Below the pieces are notes generated by a model. It saw only the letters and a list, made by a program, of their open reading frames with translations, did no database searches and was not told the origin of the DNA. A stretch of 64,000 nt of DNA from Pseudomonas cavernae (GTDB lineage: Bacteria; Pseudomonadota; Gammaproteobacteria; Pseudomonadales; Pseudomonadaceae), in assembly GCF_003595175.1 (NCBI RefSeq), contig NZ_CP032419.1, positions 2,046,001 through 2,110,000 of the forward strand, read 5' to 3'. Position 1 is the stretch's first letter. Every line of letters starts with the position of its first letter. Positions 38,081 to 51,096 of the stretch are shown here, piece after piece. The position numbers were made by a program, and so were the translations under genes.

Positions 38081-39229
38081 ATGTCCGCCTTTCAGGAATA
38101 CTTCGACGAGTCCCATCAACTGGTGCGCGATTCCGTGCGGCGTTTCGTCGAGCGGGAAATCCTGCCGCATGTCGCCGAGTGGGAGGAGGCCGAGGAATTT
38201 CCCCGCGAGCTGTATCTGAAGGCCGGCGCCGCTGGCATTCTCGGCATCGGTTATCCGGAGCAGCTAGGTGGCAGCCATGAGGGTGATCTGTTCGCCAAGC
38301 TGGCGGCCAGCGAGGAGCTGATGCGCTGCGGCTCCGGCGGCCTGGTGGCCGGGCTCTGCTCGCTGGATATCGGCCTGCCGCCGGTGCTCAAGTGGGCCAA
38401 GCCGGAATTGCGCGAGCGCATCGTGCCGCAGGTGCTTCGCGGCGAGAAGATCATGGCCCTGGCGGTCACCGAGCCGTCCGGCGGCTCCGATGTGGCCAGC
38501 CTGAAGACCCGCGCGGTGCGTGACGGCGACCACTATCGCGTCACCGGCAGCAAGACCTTCATCACCAGCGGCGTGCGCGCCGACTACTACAGCGTGGCGG
38601 TGCGCACCGGCGGCGACGGCTTCGGCGGCGTCAGCCTGCTGCTGATCGAGAAGGGCACACCCGGTTTCAGCGTCGGTCGCAAGTTGAAGAAGATGGGCTG
38701 GTGGGCGTCGGACACTGCCGAGCTGTTCTTCGACGACTGCCAGGTGCCGGTGGAGAACCTGATCGGCGTCGAGAACATGGGCTTCGCCTGCATCATGGCC
38801 AACTTCCAGAGCGAGCGCCTGGCGCTGGCGATCATGGCCAACATGACCGCGCAGCTGGCGCTGGAAGAGTCGCTGAAATGGGCGAAAGAACGCGAAGCCT
38901 TCGGCAAACCGATCGGCAAGTTCCAGGTGCTCAAGCACCGCCTGGCGGAGATGGCCACCCAGTTGGAGGTCTCGCGCGAGTTCACCTACCGCCAGGCGGC
39001 GAAGATGGATGCCGGCAAGAGTGTTATCAAGGAAATCTCCATGGCCAAGAACTTCGCCACCGATATCGCCGACCGCATCGTCTACGACGCGGTGCAGATG
39101 CTGGGTGGCATGGGTTATATGCGCGAAAGCCTGGTCGAGCGCCTGTACCGCGACAACCGCATCCTCTCCATCGGCGGCGGCACCCGCGAGGTGATGAACG
39201 AGATCATCGCCAAGCAGATGGGGCTGTAA
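38081..39229 (+). CDS. Acyl-CoA dehydrogenase
   Basis: 382-residue FAD enzyme that introduces the trans-2 double bond into acyl-CoA. ACAD signatures: ALAVTEPSGGSDVASLKT near 127-144, GSKTFITSGVRADYYSVAVRT near 156-176, and MLGGMGYMRESLVERLYRDNRILSIGGGTREVMNEIIAKQMGL at the C-terminus. Glu245 in NFQSERLALA is at the position of the catalytic Glu of the long-chain/isovaleryl type, while the C-terminal position is a Gly-rich GGGT as in that type. Chain length preference is not certain. Start ATG 38081 has GGGAGC ahead. Confidence 0.92.
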   Translation: MSAFQEYFDESHQLVRDSVRRFVEREILPHVAEWEEAEEFPRELYLKAGAAGILGIGYPEQLGGSHEGDLFAKLAASEELMRCGSGGLVAGLCSLDIGLPPVLKWAKPELRERIVPQVLRGEKIMALAVTEPSGGSDVASLKTRAVRDGDHYRVTGSKTFITSGVRADYYSVAVRTGGDGFGGVSLLLIEKGTPGFSVGRKLKKMGWWASDTAELFFDDCQVPVENLIGVENMGFACIMANFQSERLALAIMANMTAQLALEESLKWAKEREAFGKPIGKFQVLKHRLAEMATQLEVSREFTYRQAAKMDAGKSVIKEISMAKNFATDIADRIVYDAVQMLGGMGYMRESLVERLYRDNRILSIGGGTREVMNEIIAKQMGL

Positions 39230-39528
39230 TCTAGGGCGTGCGATGCGCATCGGAACGCGCTGTCTGCGAGGGCTTCTGTCATGGCAGCGGCTGCCTTTAC
39301 CTGGAAAATGGCCAAAGCCCCCGGCTGAACGGCAGTTATGACGCTGACTTGAAGCGCGCCAATCGCCTCTAATCGATACGAAAGGGTCTGAATAGACGAA
39401 CTGCGCGTCGTCGGCCAGCCTTGCGCCGCGGCACTTTCGCCTGCGGCTTCCCCCCGGGATGATAGGCTCCTACGAATTTTCGCCGGCGTCGCTTGCGTCG
39501 CGGCTACCCGAATCGAGAAGGCACCAAC
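39230..39528. other. Gap between acyl-CoA dehydrogenase and MBL-fold gene
   Basis: About 300 bases with no supported gene. I see no clear terminator or operator. The ribosome site GAGAAGG (39515-39521) for the next gene lies at the end. Confidence 0.5.
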
Positions 39529-40590
39529 GTGAGCAAACCTGAACGGATACCGCTGGTTTATCCCTGCGGTGAAGCGCCCGCGCCGGGCGCCGTGCGCGAG
39601 GTCGCGCCCGGTGTGTTGTGGCTGCGCATGCCGCTGCCGCTGTCGCTGGACCACATCAACCTGTGGGCGGTGCAGGACGGCGAAGGCTGGGCGATCTTCG
39701 ACACCGGCATGCACACGCCGGCCACCCTCGACGCCTGGCGCACGCTGATCGGCCCCGGCGCGCCGCTCGGCGAATGCGGTCCCAGCCGCATCCTCGCCAC
39801 CCACATGCATCCCGACCACATCGGCATGGCCGGCTGGCTCACCCGCAAGTTCGGCTGCGAGCTGTGGATGACCCGCGGCGAGTACATGACTTGCCGGGTA
39901 CTGGTCGGCGACACCGGCCGCGAGGCGCCGGCCGAAGGCATCGGCTTCTACCGGCGTACCGGCTGGGACGCCGAAGCGCTCGAGACCTACTGCGCGCGCT
40001 TCGGTGGCTATGGCAAGCACATCTCGCCCTTGCCGCAGCGCTACCGGCGCCTGCAGGACGGCCAGCAGATCCGCATTGGCGCCCACGACTGGCAGGTGGT
40101 GGTCGGTTCCGGACATTCGCCGGAGCATGCCTGCTTCTACTGCGCCGAACTGAAGGTGCTGATCTCCGGCGATCAGGTGCTGCCACGCATTTCGCCCAAC
40201 GTATCGGTGTTTCCCACCGAGCCGGAAGCCGACCCGATGGGCGAGTGGCTGGAGTCGTTGGCCAAGCTCAAGCGCCAGCTGCCCGCGGATGTGCTGGTGC
40301 TGCCGGCGCACAACGAGCCGTTCGAGGGGCTGCATGCGCGTCTGGATCGGCTTGTCGCGGGGCATCAACGCTCATTCGAGCGGCTGATCCAGTTGCTGAG
40401 CGAGGGGCCGAAACGGGTGGTGGATGTGTTCGGCGCGCTGTTTGCACGGCCGATCGATGCCGATCTGCTGCCCCTGGCCACCGGTGAGGCGCTGGCCAAC
40501 CTCAACTATCTGGTGCAGCGCGGCCAGGTGACGGTGCGCGAGGACGAGGACGGCGTGGCCTGGTACCGGGCCAGCACGGCCGAGGCCTGA
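39529..40590 (+). CDS. Metallo-beta-lactamase-fold hydrolase
   Basis: 353 residues from GTG 39529, chosen because GAGAAGG lies 7 bases ahead; the longer frame adds 12 unlike residues. The metal site THMHPDHIG (H92, H94, D96, H97) and SGHSPEHACFY near 191 are clear, and GDQVLPRISPNVSVFP near 212 gives the third ligand region. A C-terminal helical domain follows (about 260-353). It resembles the glyoxalase II-like MBL hydrolases that sit next to acyl-CoA genes, sometimes annotated as thioesterases. The substrate is not known. Same strand as the acyl-CoA dehydrogenase. Confidence 0.85.
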   Translation: MSKPERIPLVYPCGEAPAPGAVREVAPGVLWLRMPLPLSLDHINLWAVQDGEGWAIFDTGMHTPATLDAWRTLIGPGAPLGECGPSRILATHMHPDHIGMAGWLTRKFGCELWMTRGEYMTCRVLVGDTGREAPAEGIGFYRRTGWDAEALETYCARFGGYGKHISPLPQRYRRLQDGQQIRIGAHDWQVVVGSGHSPEHACFYCAELKVLISGDQVLPRISPNVSVFPTEPEADPMGEWLESLAKLKRQLPADVLVLPAHNEPFEGLHARLDRLVAGHQRSFERLIQLLSEGPKRVVDVFGALFARPIDADLLPLATGEALANLNYLVQRGQVTVREDEDGVAWYRASTAEA

Positions 40591-40610
40591 CCTCGCGCAA
40601 CCCGCCTTCC

Positions 40611-40648
40611 GGGGCCGGCACGTCCGGCCTCGAGCGACCTCCGGCCCC
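40611..40648. other. GC-rich hairpin between convergent genes
   Basis: GGGGCCGG (40611-40618) and CCGGCCCC (40641-40648) pair across 22 bases between the MBL-fold gene and aauR, whose ends face each other. No T-run follows on either side, so a terminator role is only possible. Confidence 0.35.
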
Positions 40649-40677
40649 CCGGCAGTCGTTGCCGCTAACCGCGGGGG

Positions 40678-41992
<1,315 letters not shown>

Positions 41993-42000
<8 letters not shown>

Positions 42001-43900
42001 CGTGAGGGTTCTCGACTGGGGATGGGGCGAGCAGCGGCAGGCTCAGGACGAAGGCGGTGCCACCTGCGGCCGGGTGCTGCACGCTGAGGTTGCCGCTGGC
42101 CGCGGCGGCCAGGCTGGCGGACAGGGTCAGGCCGAGGCCCAGGCCCTGTTCGCCGGGCTTGGTGGTGAAAAACGGCTCGAACAGGTGCACGCGCAGTGAG
42201 GGCGGAATGCCGGGGCCGTTGTCGCGCACGCTGAGTTGGTAGCAGTCGTCGTGGGCCTGGCCTTCGAGCCACAGCTGGCGGTCGCTCTGCGCGCTCATGG
42301 CGTCGATGGCGTTGACGACCAGGTTGACCAGGATCTGCTCCAGACGGGTCTGGTCGATGGCCAGGCGGGCGTCGGTGAAGGCCCGGTGGATGGTCAGCGG
42401 CGTGCGCTCCAGACGCGGGCGGAGGAGGAACAGCGCGGCGTCCACCGCCTTGCCCAGCTGGGCGGCGCCGGTGTCGTCGGAACGGCGGGCGAAGGCGCGC
42501 AGGCTGGCGGTGATGCGGCCCATGTGGTCGACCAGCTCGTTGATGGTTTGCAGGTTGCTGCTGGCGGTTGCCAGGTTACCGCGCGCCAGGAAGCGCACGC
42601 TGTTGCCGGAGAGGGTGCGCAGCGCCGCCAGCGGCTGGTTGAGCTCGTGGGCGAGGCTGGTGGACATCTGCCCGATCACCGCCAGCTTGCCGGCCTGGAC
42701 CAGGTCGTCCTGGGTTTTGCGCAGGTTTTCCTCGGCCTGCCGGCGCTCGCGGATCTGCGCCTTCAGGCGTTCGTTGCTGGCGCGCAGGTCGGCGGTGCGT
42801 TCGGCGATCTTGCGTTCCAGTTGGTTGTTGGCCTGCTCCAGGGCTTCGCGTGCGGCCAGGCGAGTGGCGAGCACCTTGCGCCGTTCGTTCCAGGCGATCA
42901 GCAGGAACGCCAGCAGGGCGAAGGCGACCGCCGCCAGCATGCCGTGGCTGATGGCCTCGCGGCGCACGTCCTGCACCGGGGTGAGCAGGTTGAAGGTCCA
43001 CGCCGTGTCGTTGAGCCGGCGGCTCTGCGCCAGGTAGCGGATCGGCCGGGCCGCGCCATCGCTCGGGTCGCTGCCGGGCAGGGTCAGCAATTCCGCGCTG
43101 CCGAAGGGTTGGCGGGCCTGCGGCTGCAACTCATCCAGGCGGGTCCAGTGGTATTGCAGGCTGCTGGCCAGGCGTGCGCGGGTTTCTGTGCTGAGCGGCT
43201 GAACGGCCTTGAGCCGGCGGGTCGGGTCGCTGGAGAGGATGATGATGCCGTTCTCGTCGCTGACGAAGGCTTCCAGGCGCGCCCGTTCCCAGCGTTGCTC
43301 GAGCGGGTCGAGACGGATCTTGACCACCGCCACGCCGATGATCCGGCCATGATGGCGCAGGCCGTGGGCCAGGTAGTAGCCAGCCTCGCCGGTGGTGCTG
43401 CCGACGCCGTAGAAGCGCCCGGGTTGGCCGCGCATGGCGTCGCGGAAATAGGCGCGGAACGACAGATCCTCGCCCTGGAAACTGTCGGCATCGCGCCAGT
43501 TGCTGGTGGCCATCACCCGGCCGCTGGTGTCGAGCACATAGATGGCGCGGCTGCCGCTGCGCTGGTTGAGGCCTTCGAGGTAGGCGTTGACCCGTTCGCG
43601 GCGGTAGTCGGTGGGGGTCACCAGCAGGCGGCTGACGCTGGCTTCCAGTTCCAGCAGACTGGGCAGGTAGGTGTGGGTGCTGATCTCGCTTTCCACCGCG
43701 CGGGCGTGCAGCTCCAGCTGGCGTTCGCCGTTGTCGGCCAGGGCGCGGATACCGGCCTGTTCGCTGAGGTAGTAGGCGGCGTAACCGCAGGCGAGCATCA
43801 GCAGGATGATCGGCATGGGCAGCAGCAGGCGGCGGAGCAGGCGTGGCTTCACGGTCGGCAGGGCGGGCAGCGCGCGAAGAGGGGTGGAGGGGGATTGCAT
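41993..43900 (-). CDS. aauS: Sensor histidine kinase AauS
   Basis: 635 residues from ATG 43900. Membrane segments near 23-46 and 318-340 enclose a periplasmic Cache-type sensor (YVLDTSGRVMATSNWRDADSFQGEDLSFRAYF near 121-152). A coiled coil (about 345-400), phospho-acceptor His418 in STSLAHELNQPLAALR, and an ATPase domain with NLVVNAID near 510, DNGPGIPPS and FFTTKPGEQGLGLGLTLS follow. It resembles DctB-type kinases, which sense dicarboxylates; here the partner regulator and operon indicate glutamate/aspartate. A much longer frame (to 44536) runs through ansB sequence and is rejected. Partner AauR overlaps by 8 bases. Confidence 0.94.
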
Positions 43901-43942
43901 CACAGTTGTCCGGGGCTGGCCAGTTGGTGCGGTGTTGCCGTT

Positions 43943-43986
43943 TTCCCTCTCCCCCCGGCCCCTCTCCCATGAATGGGAGAGGGGAG
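43943..43986. repeat. R3-type CCCTCTCCC hairpin
   Basis: CCCTCTCCC followed by CCTCTCCCATGAATGGGAGAGGGG: the last part is a strong dyad. Upstream of aauS, next to an R1 copy. Confidence 0.55.
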
Positions 43987-43991
43987 GTTCC

Positions 43992-44062
43992 GTAGGATGG
44001 GTCGAGCCCCGCGATACCCATCGAGGGCGGTGATGGGTATCGCTTCGCTCGACCCATCCTAC
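43992..44062. repeat. Dispersed inverted repeat R1, copy 5 (near perfect)
   Basis: The arms begin GTAGGATGGGTCGAGC and end GCTCGACCCATCCTAC with CGATACCCATC/GATGGGTATCG inside and a 9-base loop. This is the most regular copy, about 30 bp of stem. It lies 14 bases beyond the ansB stop and upstream of aauS. Confidence 0.9.
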
Positions 44063-44076
44063 GAGAACAGCGGCGG

Positions 44077-46629
<2,553 letters not shown>

Positions 46630-46633
<4 letters not shown>

Positions 46634-47376
46634 TTACCTCCCACGGCGATCAGGCCGGGCACCGCGACCTTCTTCTCCACCAGGCGCATGAGCAGCATCA
46701 GACCCATGTTCAGGGTGAAGTAGATCAGCGTCGCCAGGGTGAAGGCCTCGAACAGGTTGGCGCTGAACTCGGCGGTCTGCTTGGTCTGCGCCAGCAGTTC
46801 CATGAGGCCGATCAGCGAGGCCACCGAGGAGTTCTTGAAGATGTTGAGGAACTCCGAGGTCAGCGGCGGGATGACGATGCGAAAGGCCTGTGGCAGCAGG
46901 ACGTTGGCGTAGACCTGCGGCAGGCGGAAGCCGAGGGCGTAGCCGGCGGCCAGCTGGCCCTTGGGCAGCGCCTGGATGCCGGTGCGCACCTGCTCGCAGA
47001 CCCGCGCGGCGGTGAACAGGCCGAGGCACAACACCACCGAGAGATAGGCCGAAGTGGCCGGGCTCAAGTCCTGCTTGAACCAGAGTTCCAGCGGCTCGGG
47101 CAGCAGGTCGGGGACCAGGAAGTACCAGAGAAACAGCTGCACCAGCAGCGGCACGTTGCGGAACACTTCCACATAGGCGGTGGCGATGCCGGCAATCCAG
47201 CGGTTCGGCACCGTGCGCATCACGCCGAGCAATGAGCCCAGCAACAGAGCGATGATCCAGCCCGCCAGGGCGACGGCGAGGGTCCAGCCGAGACCGGTGA
47301 AGAACCAGTCCAGGTAGATTTCATCGCCGATCCCGGTGGACTTGAAGAACACGCTCCAGTCCCAGTTGTAGTTCAT
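46630..47376 (-). CDS. aatQ: Glutamate/aspartate ABC transporter permease AatQ
   Basis: 248-residue permease of the GltJ type. N-terminal MNYNWDWSVFFKSTGIGDEIYLDWFFTGLGWTL, then about five membrane segments and the EAA loop (LGLFTAARVCEQVRTGIQALPKGQLAAGYALGFRLPQVYANVLLPQAFRIVIPPLTSEF, near 135-195). Pairs with AatM. Separated from aatJ by a 187-base gap with repeats, the longest gap in this operon. Confidence 0.95.
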
Positions 47377-47416
47377 TGGGGGTTTCCCTCAATCGGTCGG
47401 TTCACGGGTGAAGGCA

Positions 47417-47537
47417 GGGGGTAAGGGGCCGGGGGAGAGGGCGGACTTACCCTCTCCCCAGCCCTCGGCTTTGACATCCTGAGTCGCCCTACCTCCTGCA
47501 GCCATGCAGTCGTCTCCCGTAAACGGGAGAGGGGGCA
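47417..47537. repeat. R3-type CCCTCTCC repeat between aatJ and aatQ
   Basis: GGCCGGGGGAGAGGG and ACCCTCTCCCCAGCCC, then TCTCCCGTAAACGGGAGAGGG near 47515-47535, a strong hairpin. The stems are about 25 bases beyond the aatJ stop, so they could stabilise the aatJ message and raise binding protein over permease. Confidence 0.6.
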
Positions 47538-47563
47538 AAAGCCTTGCCCGCGCCGAGTGCCTG

Positions 47564-48472
47564 TCAGATTTCTTCGGCCGACTTGTCGGTCGGGTTGGCG
47601 ATCAGCTTCTTCAGCTCGTCGCTCATCTGGAAGTTGAGGTTGAGGCTCTTCGGCGGGATCGGCTGGGTGAACCACTTGGCATAGATGGCGTTGATCTGGC
47701 CGGAGGCGTAGGTCGCGTTGATGGCCTTGTCGACCACCTGCTTGAACGCCGGGTCGCCCTTGCGCAGCATGCAGCCGTAGATCTCGAAGGACTGCGGCTC
47801 GCCAACCACCACCCAGGCGTCGGGCTGCTTGGCCTTGGCCATTTCACCGTAGAGCAGGGCGTCGTCCATCATGAACGCCACCGCGCGGCCGGATTCCAGC
47901 ATCAGGAACGACTCGCCGTGGTCCTTGGCCGAGATGATGTTCATGCCCATCTGCTTCTCGGCATTCATGCTCTTGAGCAGGCGCTCGGAGGTGGTGCCGG
48001 CGGTGGTCACCACGTTCTTGCCCTTGAGGTCGGTGAACTCGTTGACGCCGGAGGTCTTCTTGGTCAGCAGACGGGTGCCGACCTCGAAGATGCCGACCGA
48101 GAAGTCCACCTGCTTCTGCCGCTCGAGGTTGTTGGTGGTCGAGCCGCATTCGAGGTCGACGGTGCCGTTCTGCACCAGCGGAATGCGGGTCTGCGAGGTG
48201 ACCAGGTTGTAGCGCACCTTGAGTTCCGGCAGGCCGAGCTCCTGCTTGAGCGCCTCGACCACCTGCAGTTGCAGGTCATGGGCGTAGCCGACCGGCTTGC
48301 CCGGCTCGGCGCCGAGGTAGGAGAAGGGGATCGAGGCGTCGCGGTGGCCGAGGGTGATGGTGCCGCTGTCCTTGATCTTCTTCAGGGTGCCGGTGAGTTC
48401 GGCGGCGACGCTGGTGGTGGAGAACAGGGCGGCAGCGACGGCTGCGCCCAGGAGTTGGGGAAGGATGCGCAT
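47564..48472 (-). CDS. aatJ: Glutamate/aspartate-binding protein AatJ
   Basis: 302-residue periplasmic binding protein, first gene of the aat operon. Signal peptide MRILPQLLGAAVAAALFSTT ending SVAA, before ELTGTLKKIKDSGTITLGHRDASIPFSYL. Type II SBP sequences GSTTNNLERQKQVDFSVGIFEVGTRLLTKK near 118-147 and GKNVVTTAGTTSERLLKSM near 158-176. It captures glutamate and aspartate for AatQMP. The start ATG 48472 (MRILPQ) is chosen for its signal peptide; a frame 34 codons longer is not needed. Transcription from a sigma-54 promoter with AauR sites is predicted from upstream sequence. Confidence 0.95.
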   Translation of the reverse strand: MRILPQLLGAAVAAALFSTTSVAAELTGTLKKIKDSGTITLGHRDASIPFSYLGAEPGKPVGYAHDLQLQVVEALKQELGLPELKVRYNLVTSQTRIPLVQNGTVDLECGSTTNNLERQKQVDFSVGIFEVGTRLLTKKTSGVNEFTDLKGKNVVTTAGTTSERLLKSMNAEKQMGMNIISAKDHGESFLMLESGRAVAFMMDDALLYGEMAKAKQPDAWVVVGEPQSFEIYGCMLRKGDPAFKQVVDKAINATYASGQINAIYAKWFTQPIPPKSLNLNFQMSDELKKLIANPTDKSAEEI

Positions 48473-48562
48473 GAATCTAGTCCTCGGCTTGTTGTTTTTA
48501 GGGAATACGCCAGCTGCGCTGAAATGCTTCAGGTGCCTGTTCGCATTCGTCCCCTGCCTAAG

Positions 48563-48579
48563 AGCAGATTGCATGCCAG
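48563..48579 (-). promoter_or_regulatory. Sigma-54 promoter for aatJQMP
   Basis: Minus strand CTGGCATGCAATCTGCT matches the -24/-12 consensus (C/T)TGGCACG-N4-TTGC(A/T) at nearly every position, with GG and GC exactly 10 bases apart. Transcription would begin about 12 bases downstream (near 48552), about 80 bases before the aatJ ATG. Confidence 0.75.
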
Positions 48580-48664
48580 CCTTTTTGGCTTGCGTGCTTT
48601 TATTTCATCTTGTTGAAATTAAAAGAGTTTATTAAATTTCTCGAGGAGCCTTGGCGGGCGTCTG

Positions 48665-48678
48665 TCCGGTCTGCCGAA
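48665..48678. promoter_or_regulatory. AauR binding site candidate, imperfect copy
   Basis: TCCGG-TCTG-CCGAA, one change from the AauR inverted repeat TTCGG-N4-CCGAA that I recall from P. putida. Centre about 100 bp upstream of the sigma-54 -12 element, the normal enhancer distance. Confidence 0.6.
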
Positions 48679-48696
48679 TTTTTCCGGGATCATTCG

Positions 48697-48710
48697 TTCG
48701 GTTTCCCGAA
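48697..48710. promoter_or_regulatory. AauR binding site candidate, perfect copy
   Basis: TTCGG-TTTC-CCGAA is a perfect 5-bp dyad with 4-base spacer. Its centre is 32 bp (three helical turns) from the neighbouring imperfect copy, so two AauR dimers could bind side by side. Confidence 0.7.
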
Positions 48711-48729
48711 CGCTCACGCGGGCCCGACG

Positions 48730-48753
48730 AAAAAACGGGGGATCGCTCCCCCG
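48730..48753 (-). terminator. Intrinsic terminator after the pobA remnant
   Basis: On the minus strand CGGGGG-AGCGAT-CCCCCG is followed by TTTTTT. It ends transcription coming from the pobA remnant or the AraC gene just before the aatJ enhancer. Confidence 0.75.
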
Positions 48754-48768
48754 CCAATACCCGCTCGG

Positions 48769-49100
<332 letters not shown>

Positions 49101-49105
49101 CGCGC

Positions 49106-50035
49106 TCAGGCCTGCTTGCGCAGCCGTGCCAGGTCGCGCAGCGGCGGGGCGCCGAACAGGCGGCTGTATTCGCGGCTGAACTGCGAGGGGCTTTCGTAAC
49201 CGACCCGGTAGCTGGCCGCCGAGGCCTCCAGGCCTTCGGTGATCATCAGCCGTCGCGCCTCCTGCAGGCGCAGCTGCTTCTGGTATTGCAGCGGGCTGAG
49301 CGCGGTCACCGCCTTGAAGCGGTGGTGCAGGGTGGAGGCGCTCAGGTTGACCGTGCGCGCCAGCTCGTCGATGCGCAGTTGCTGGTTGTAGTTCTGGTTC
49401 AGCCAGTCGATGGCGCGGGCGATGCGATGGCCCTGGCTGTCGGCCAGGGCGATCTCGTGCAGGATCTGCCCCTGCGGGCTGTGCAGCAGGCGGTAGAAGA
49501 TCTCGCGCTGGATCAGCGGGGCGAGCATGGCAATGTCGCGCGGCGTTTCCAGCAGGCGCACCAGGCGGATCAGTGCATCGAGCAGCGTCACGTCGAGGCG
49601 GTCGAGGTACAGCGCGCGTGCCGGGCCGGCATTGGGCACGCCGATCGGCCCGGCATCGGCGATCAGGCGGGCAATCTGGGTGGCGTCGAAATCCAGGCGC
49701 AGGCTCAGGTAGGGCTGCTCCGGCGAGGCTTCGACCACATGGCCACACACCGGCAGGGTCACCGAGGCCACCAGATAATTGAGCGGGTCGTAGAAGAAGC
49801 GCTCCTCGCCCAGCTGTATCTCCTTACGGCCCTGGGCGATCACGCACAGGCTCGGCTTGTACAGCACCGGCATCGGCAGGGTCGGCTGGTCGCCACGGAC
49901 CAGCGCCAGACCGGGAATGGCCGACTCGTGGATGCCTTCTTCCGGGGTCAGGCGGCGCAGCAGCGCGACCAGTTCGGCCTGGCGCTGGTCGAGGGCGGGA
50001 TCGGCAGTAGCGGGCTGGGCAACGAGCGTGGTCAT
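49106..50035 (-). CDS. AraC-family regulator, N-terminal AraC_N type
   Basis: 309 residues from ATG 50035 (MTTLVAQPATADP). N-terminal cupin-like sensing domain (about 25-185; SLCVIAQGRKEIQLGEERFFYDPLNYLVASVTLPVCG), then a C-terminal double HTH (about 205-300; IDELARTVNLSASTLHHRFKAVTALSPLQYQKQLRLQEARRLM, AASYRVGYESPSQFSREYSRLFG). It is divergent from an SDR gene, a typical AraC-activator/dehydrogenase pair. It is not PobR by sequence, even though a pobA remnant lies downstream. Three TCAGGCAAG motifs in the divergent promoter are candidate binding sites. Confidence 0.9.
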   Translation of the reverse strand: MTTLVAQPATADPALDQRQAELVALLRRLTPEEGIHESAIPGLALVRGDQPTLPMPVLYKPSLCVIAQGRKEIQLGEERFFYDPLNYLVASVTLPVCGHVVEASPEQPYLSLRLDFDATQIARLIADAGPIGVPNAGPARALYLDRLDVTLLDALIRLVRLLETPRDIAMLAPLIQREIFYRLLHSPQGQILHEIALADSQGHRIARAIDWLNQNYNQQLRIDELARTVNLSASTLHHRFKAVTALSPLQYQKQLRLQEARRLMITEGLEASAASYRVGYESPSQFSREYSRLFGAPPLRDLARLRKQA

Positions 50036-50342
50036 GGCGGATACCTCTAAAGGATGCTGCAGCTTAGTCCGGCTTTTCAGGCAAGTCTGCGTTGCCCAAT
50101 CAACATCCGCAGGATCAGGCAAGAATTCGCCAGCTTTGGGAAAAACGCCCATGTTCAGTGGCTTGGCTTGATCTAAGCGATGTATGCGTGAGCCGCCGTG
50201 TGGTTCGACGGCTCGATTGCACAAAAGCAGTATCAGGCAAGAATGCGGCAGTAACCGGCTAACGCCCGGGCGGCCATCCCCGTAGCCTCTGGACCTGTAG
50301 CGGCGCACCACGCAGCCGACCCCAGACCCCGAGGATGCAAGC
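50036..50342. other. Divergent control region AraC / SDR
   Basis: About 307 bases with no gene. It holds three copies of TCAGGCAAG at 50077, 50115 and 50233, the latter two within the longer ATCAGGCAAGAAT-(T/G)CG-(C/G)CAG. The ribosome site for the SDR gene precedes 50343. Confidence 0.6.
50077..50244. promoter_or_regulatory. Three direct TCAGGCAAG repeats (AraC operator candidates)
   Basis: Copies at 50077-50085, 50115-50123 and 50233-50241, all in the same orientation and the latter two extended to ATCAGGCAAGAAT. Distances 38 and 118 bp allow DNA looping as in AraC-type control. Binding by the neighbouring AraC protein is inferred. Confidence 0.45.
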
Positions 50343-51068
50343 ATGAACAAAGTCATTCTGATCACCGGCGCCAGCAGCGGTATCGGCGAAGCCAGCGCAC
50401 GTTTGCTGGCCGAAAAAGGCGCCCGGCTGTTGCTCGGCGCGCGGCGTACCGAACGCCTGGAAGCCTTGGTCGCGGAAATCCGCGCCGCCGGCGGCACCGC
50501 CGAGTTCCGCCGCCTCGACGTGACCAGCCGCGAGGACACCCAGGCCTTCATCGATTTCGCTCTGGAGCGTTACGGCCGCATCGACGTGCTGCTCAACAAC
50601 GCCGGGGTCATGCCGCTATCCAAACTCGAGGCGCTGAAGGTGGACGAGTGGGACCGGATGATCGACGTCAACATCCGCGGCGTGTTGCACGGCATCGCCG
50701 CCGCGCTGCCGGTCATGCAGAAGCAGCACAGCGGCCAGTTCGTCAACATCGCCTCGATTGGCGCTTACAGCGTGGTGCAGACCGGTGCGGTGTACTGCGC
50801 GACCAAGTACGCGGTGCGGGCGATCACCGAGGGTCTGCGTCAGGAAGTCGGCGGCGATATCCGCGTGACCCTGGTGTCGCCGGGCGTGGTCGAGTCGGAG
50901 CTGGCCGACAGCATCTCCGATCCGCTGGCCCGCGGGGCGATGCAGGAGTTCCGCAAGATCGCCCTGACCCCCGATGCGATTGCCCGCGCCATCGCCTACG
51001 CCGTCGAGCAACCGGCGGATGTCGATGTCAGCGAGCTGATCGTGCGGCCGACTGCCAGCCCTTACTAA
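50343..51068 (+). CDS. Short-chain dehydrogenase/reductase
   Basis: 241-residue classical SDR. Cofactor motif TGASSGIGEASARLLAE at 8-24, with the Arg-rich end (GARRTERLE) of NADP-preferring enzymes, NNAG near 83-86, catalytic Ser near 136 (NIASIGAYS), Tyr/Lys in YCATK near 149-153. Substrate unknown. Divergent from the AraC regulator that probably controls it, and followed by a small monooxygenase-like gene. Start ATG 50343 follows GAGGATGCAAGC. Confidence 0.92.
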   Translation: MNKVILITGASSGIGEASARLLAEKGARLLLGARRTERLEALVAEIRAAGGTAEFRRLDVTSREDTQAFIDFALERYGRIDVLLNNAGVMPLSKLEALKVDEWDRMIDVNIRGVLHGIAAALPVMQKQHSGQFVNIASIGAYSVVQTGAVYCATKYAVRAITEGLRQEVGGDIRVTLVSPGVVESELADSISDPLARGAMQEFRKIALTPDAIARAIAYAVEQPADVDVSELIVRPTASPY

Positions 51069-51096
51069 GCAGCCCTTGTCCGACCAGGAGATCGTC

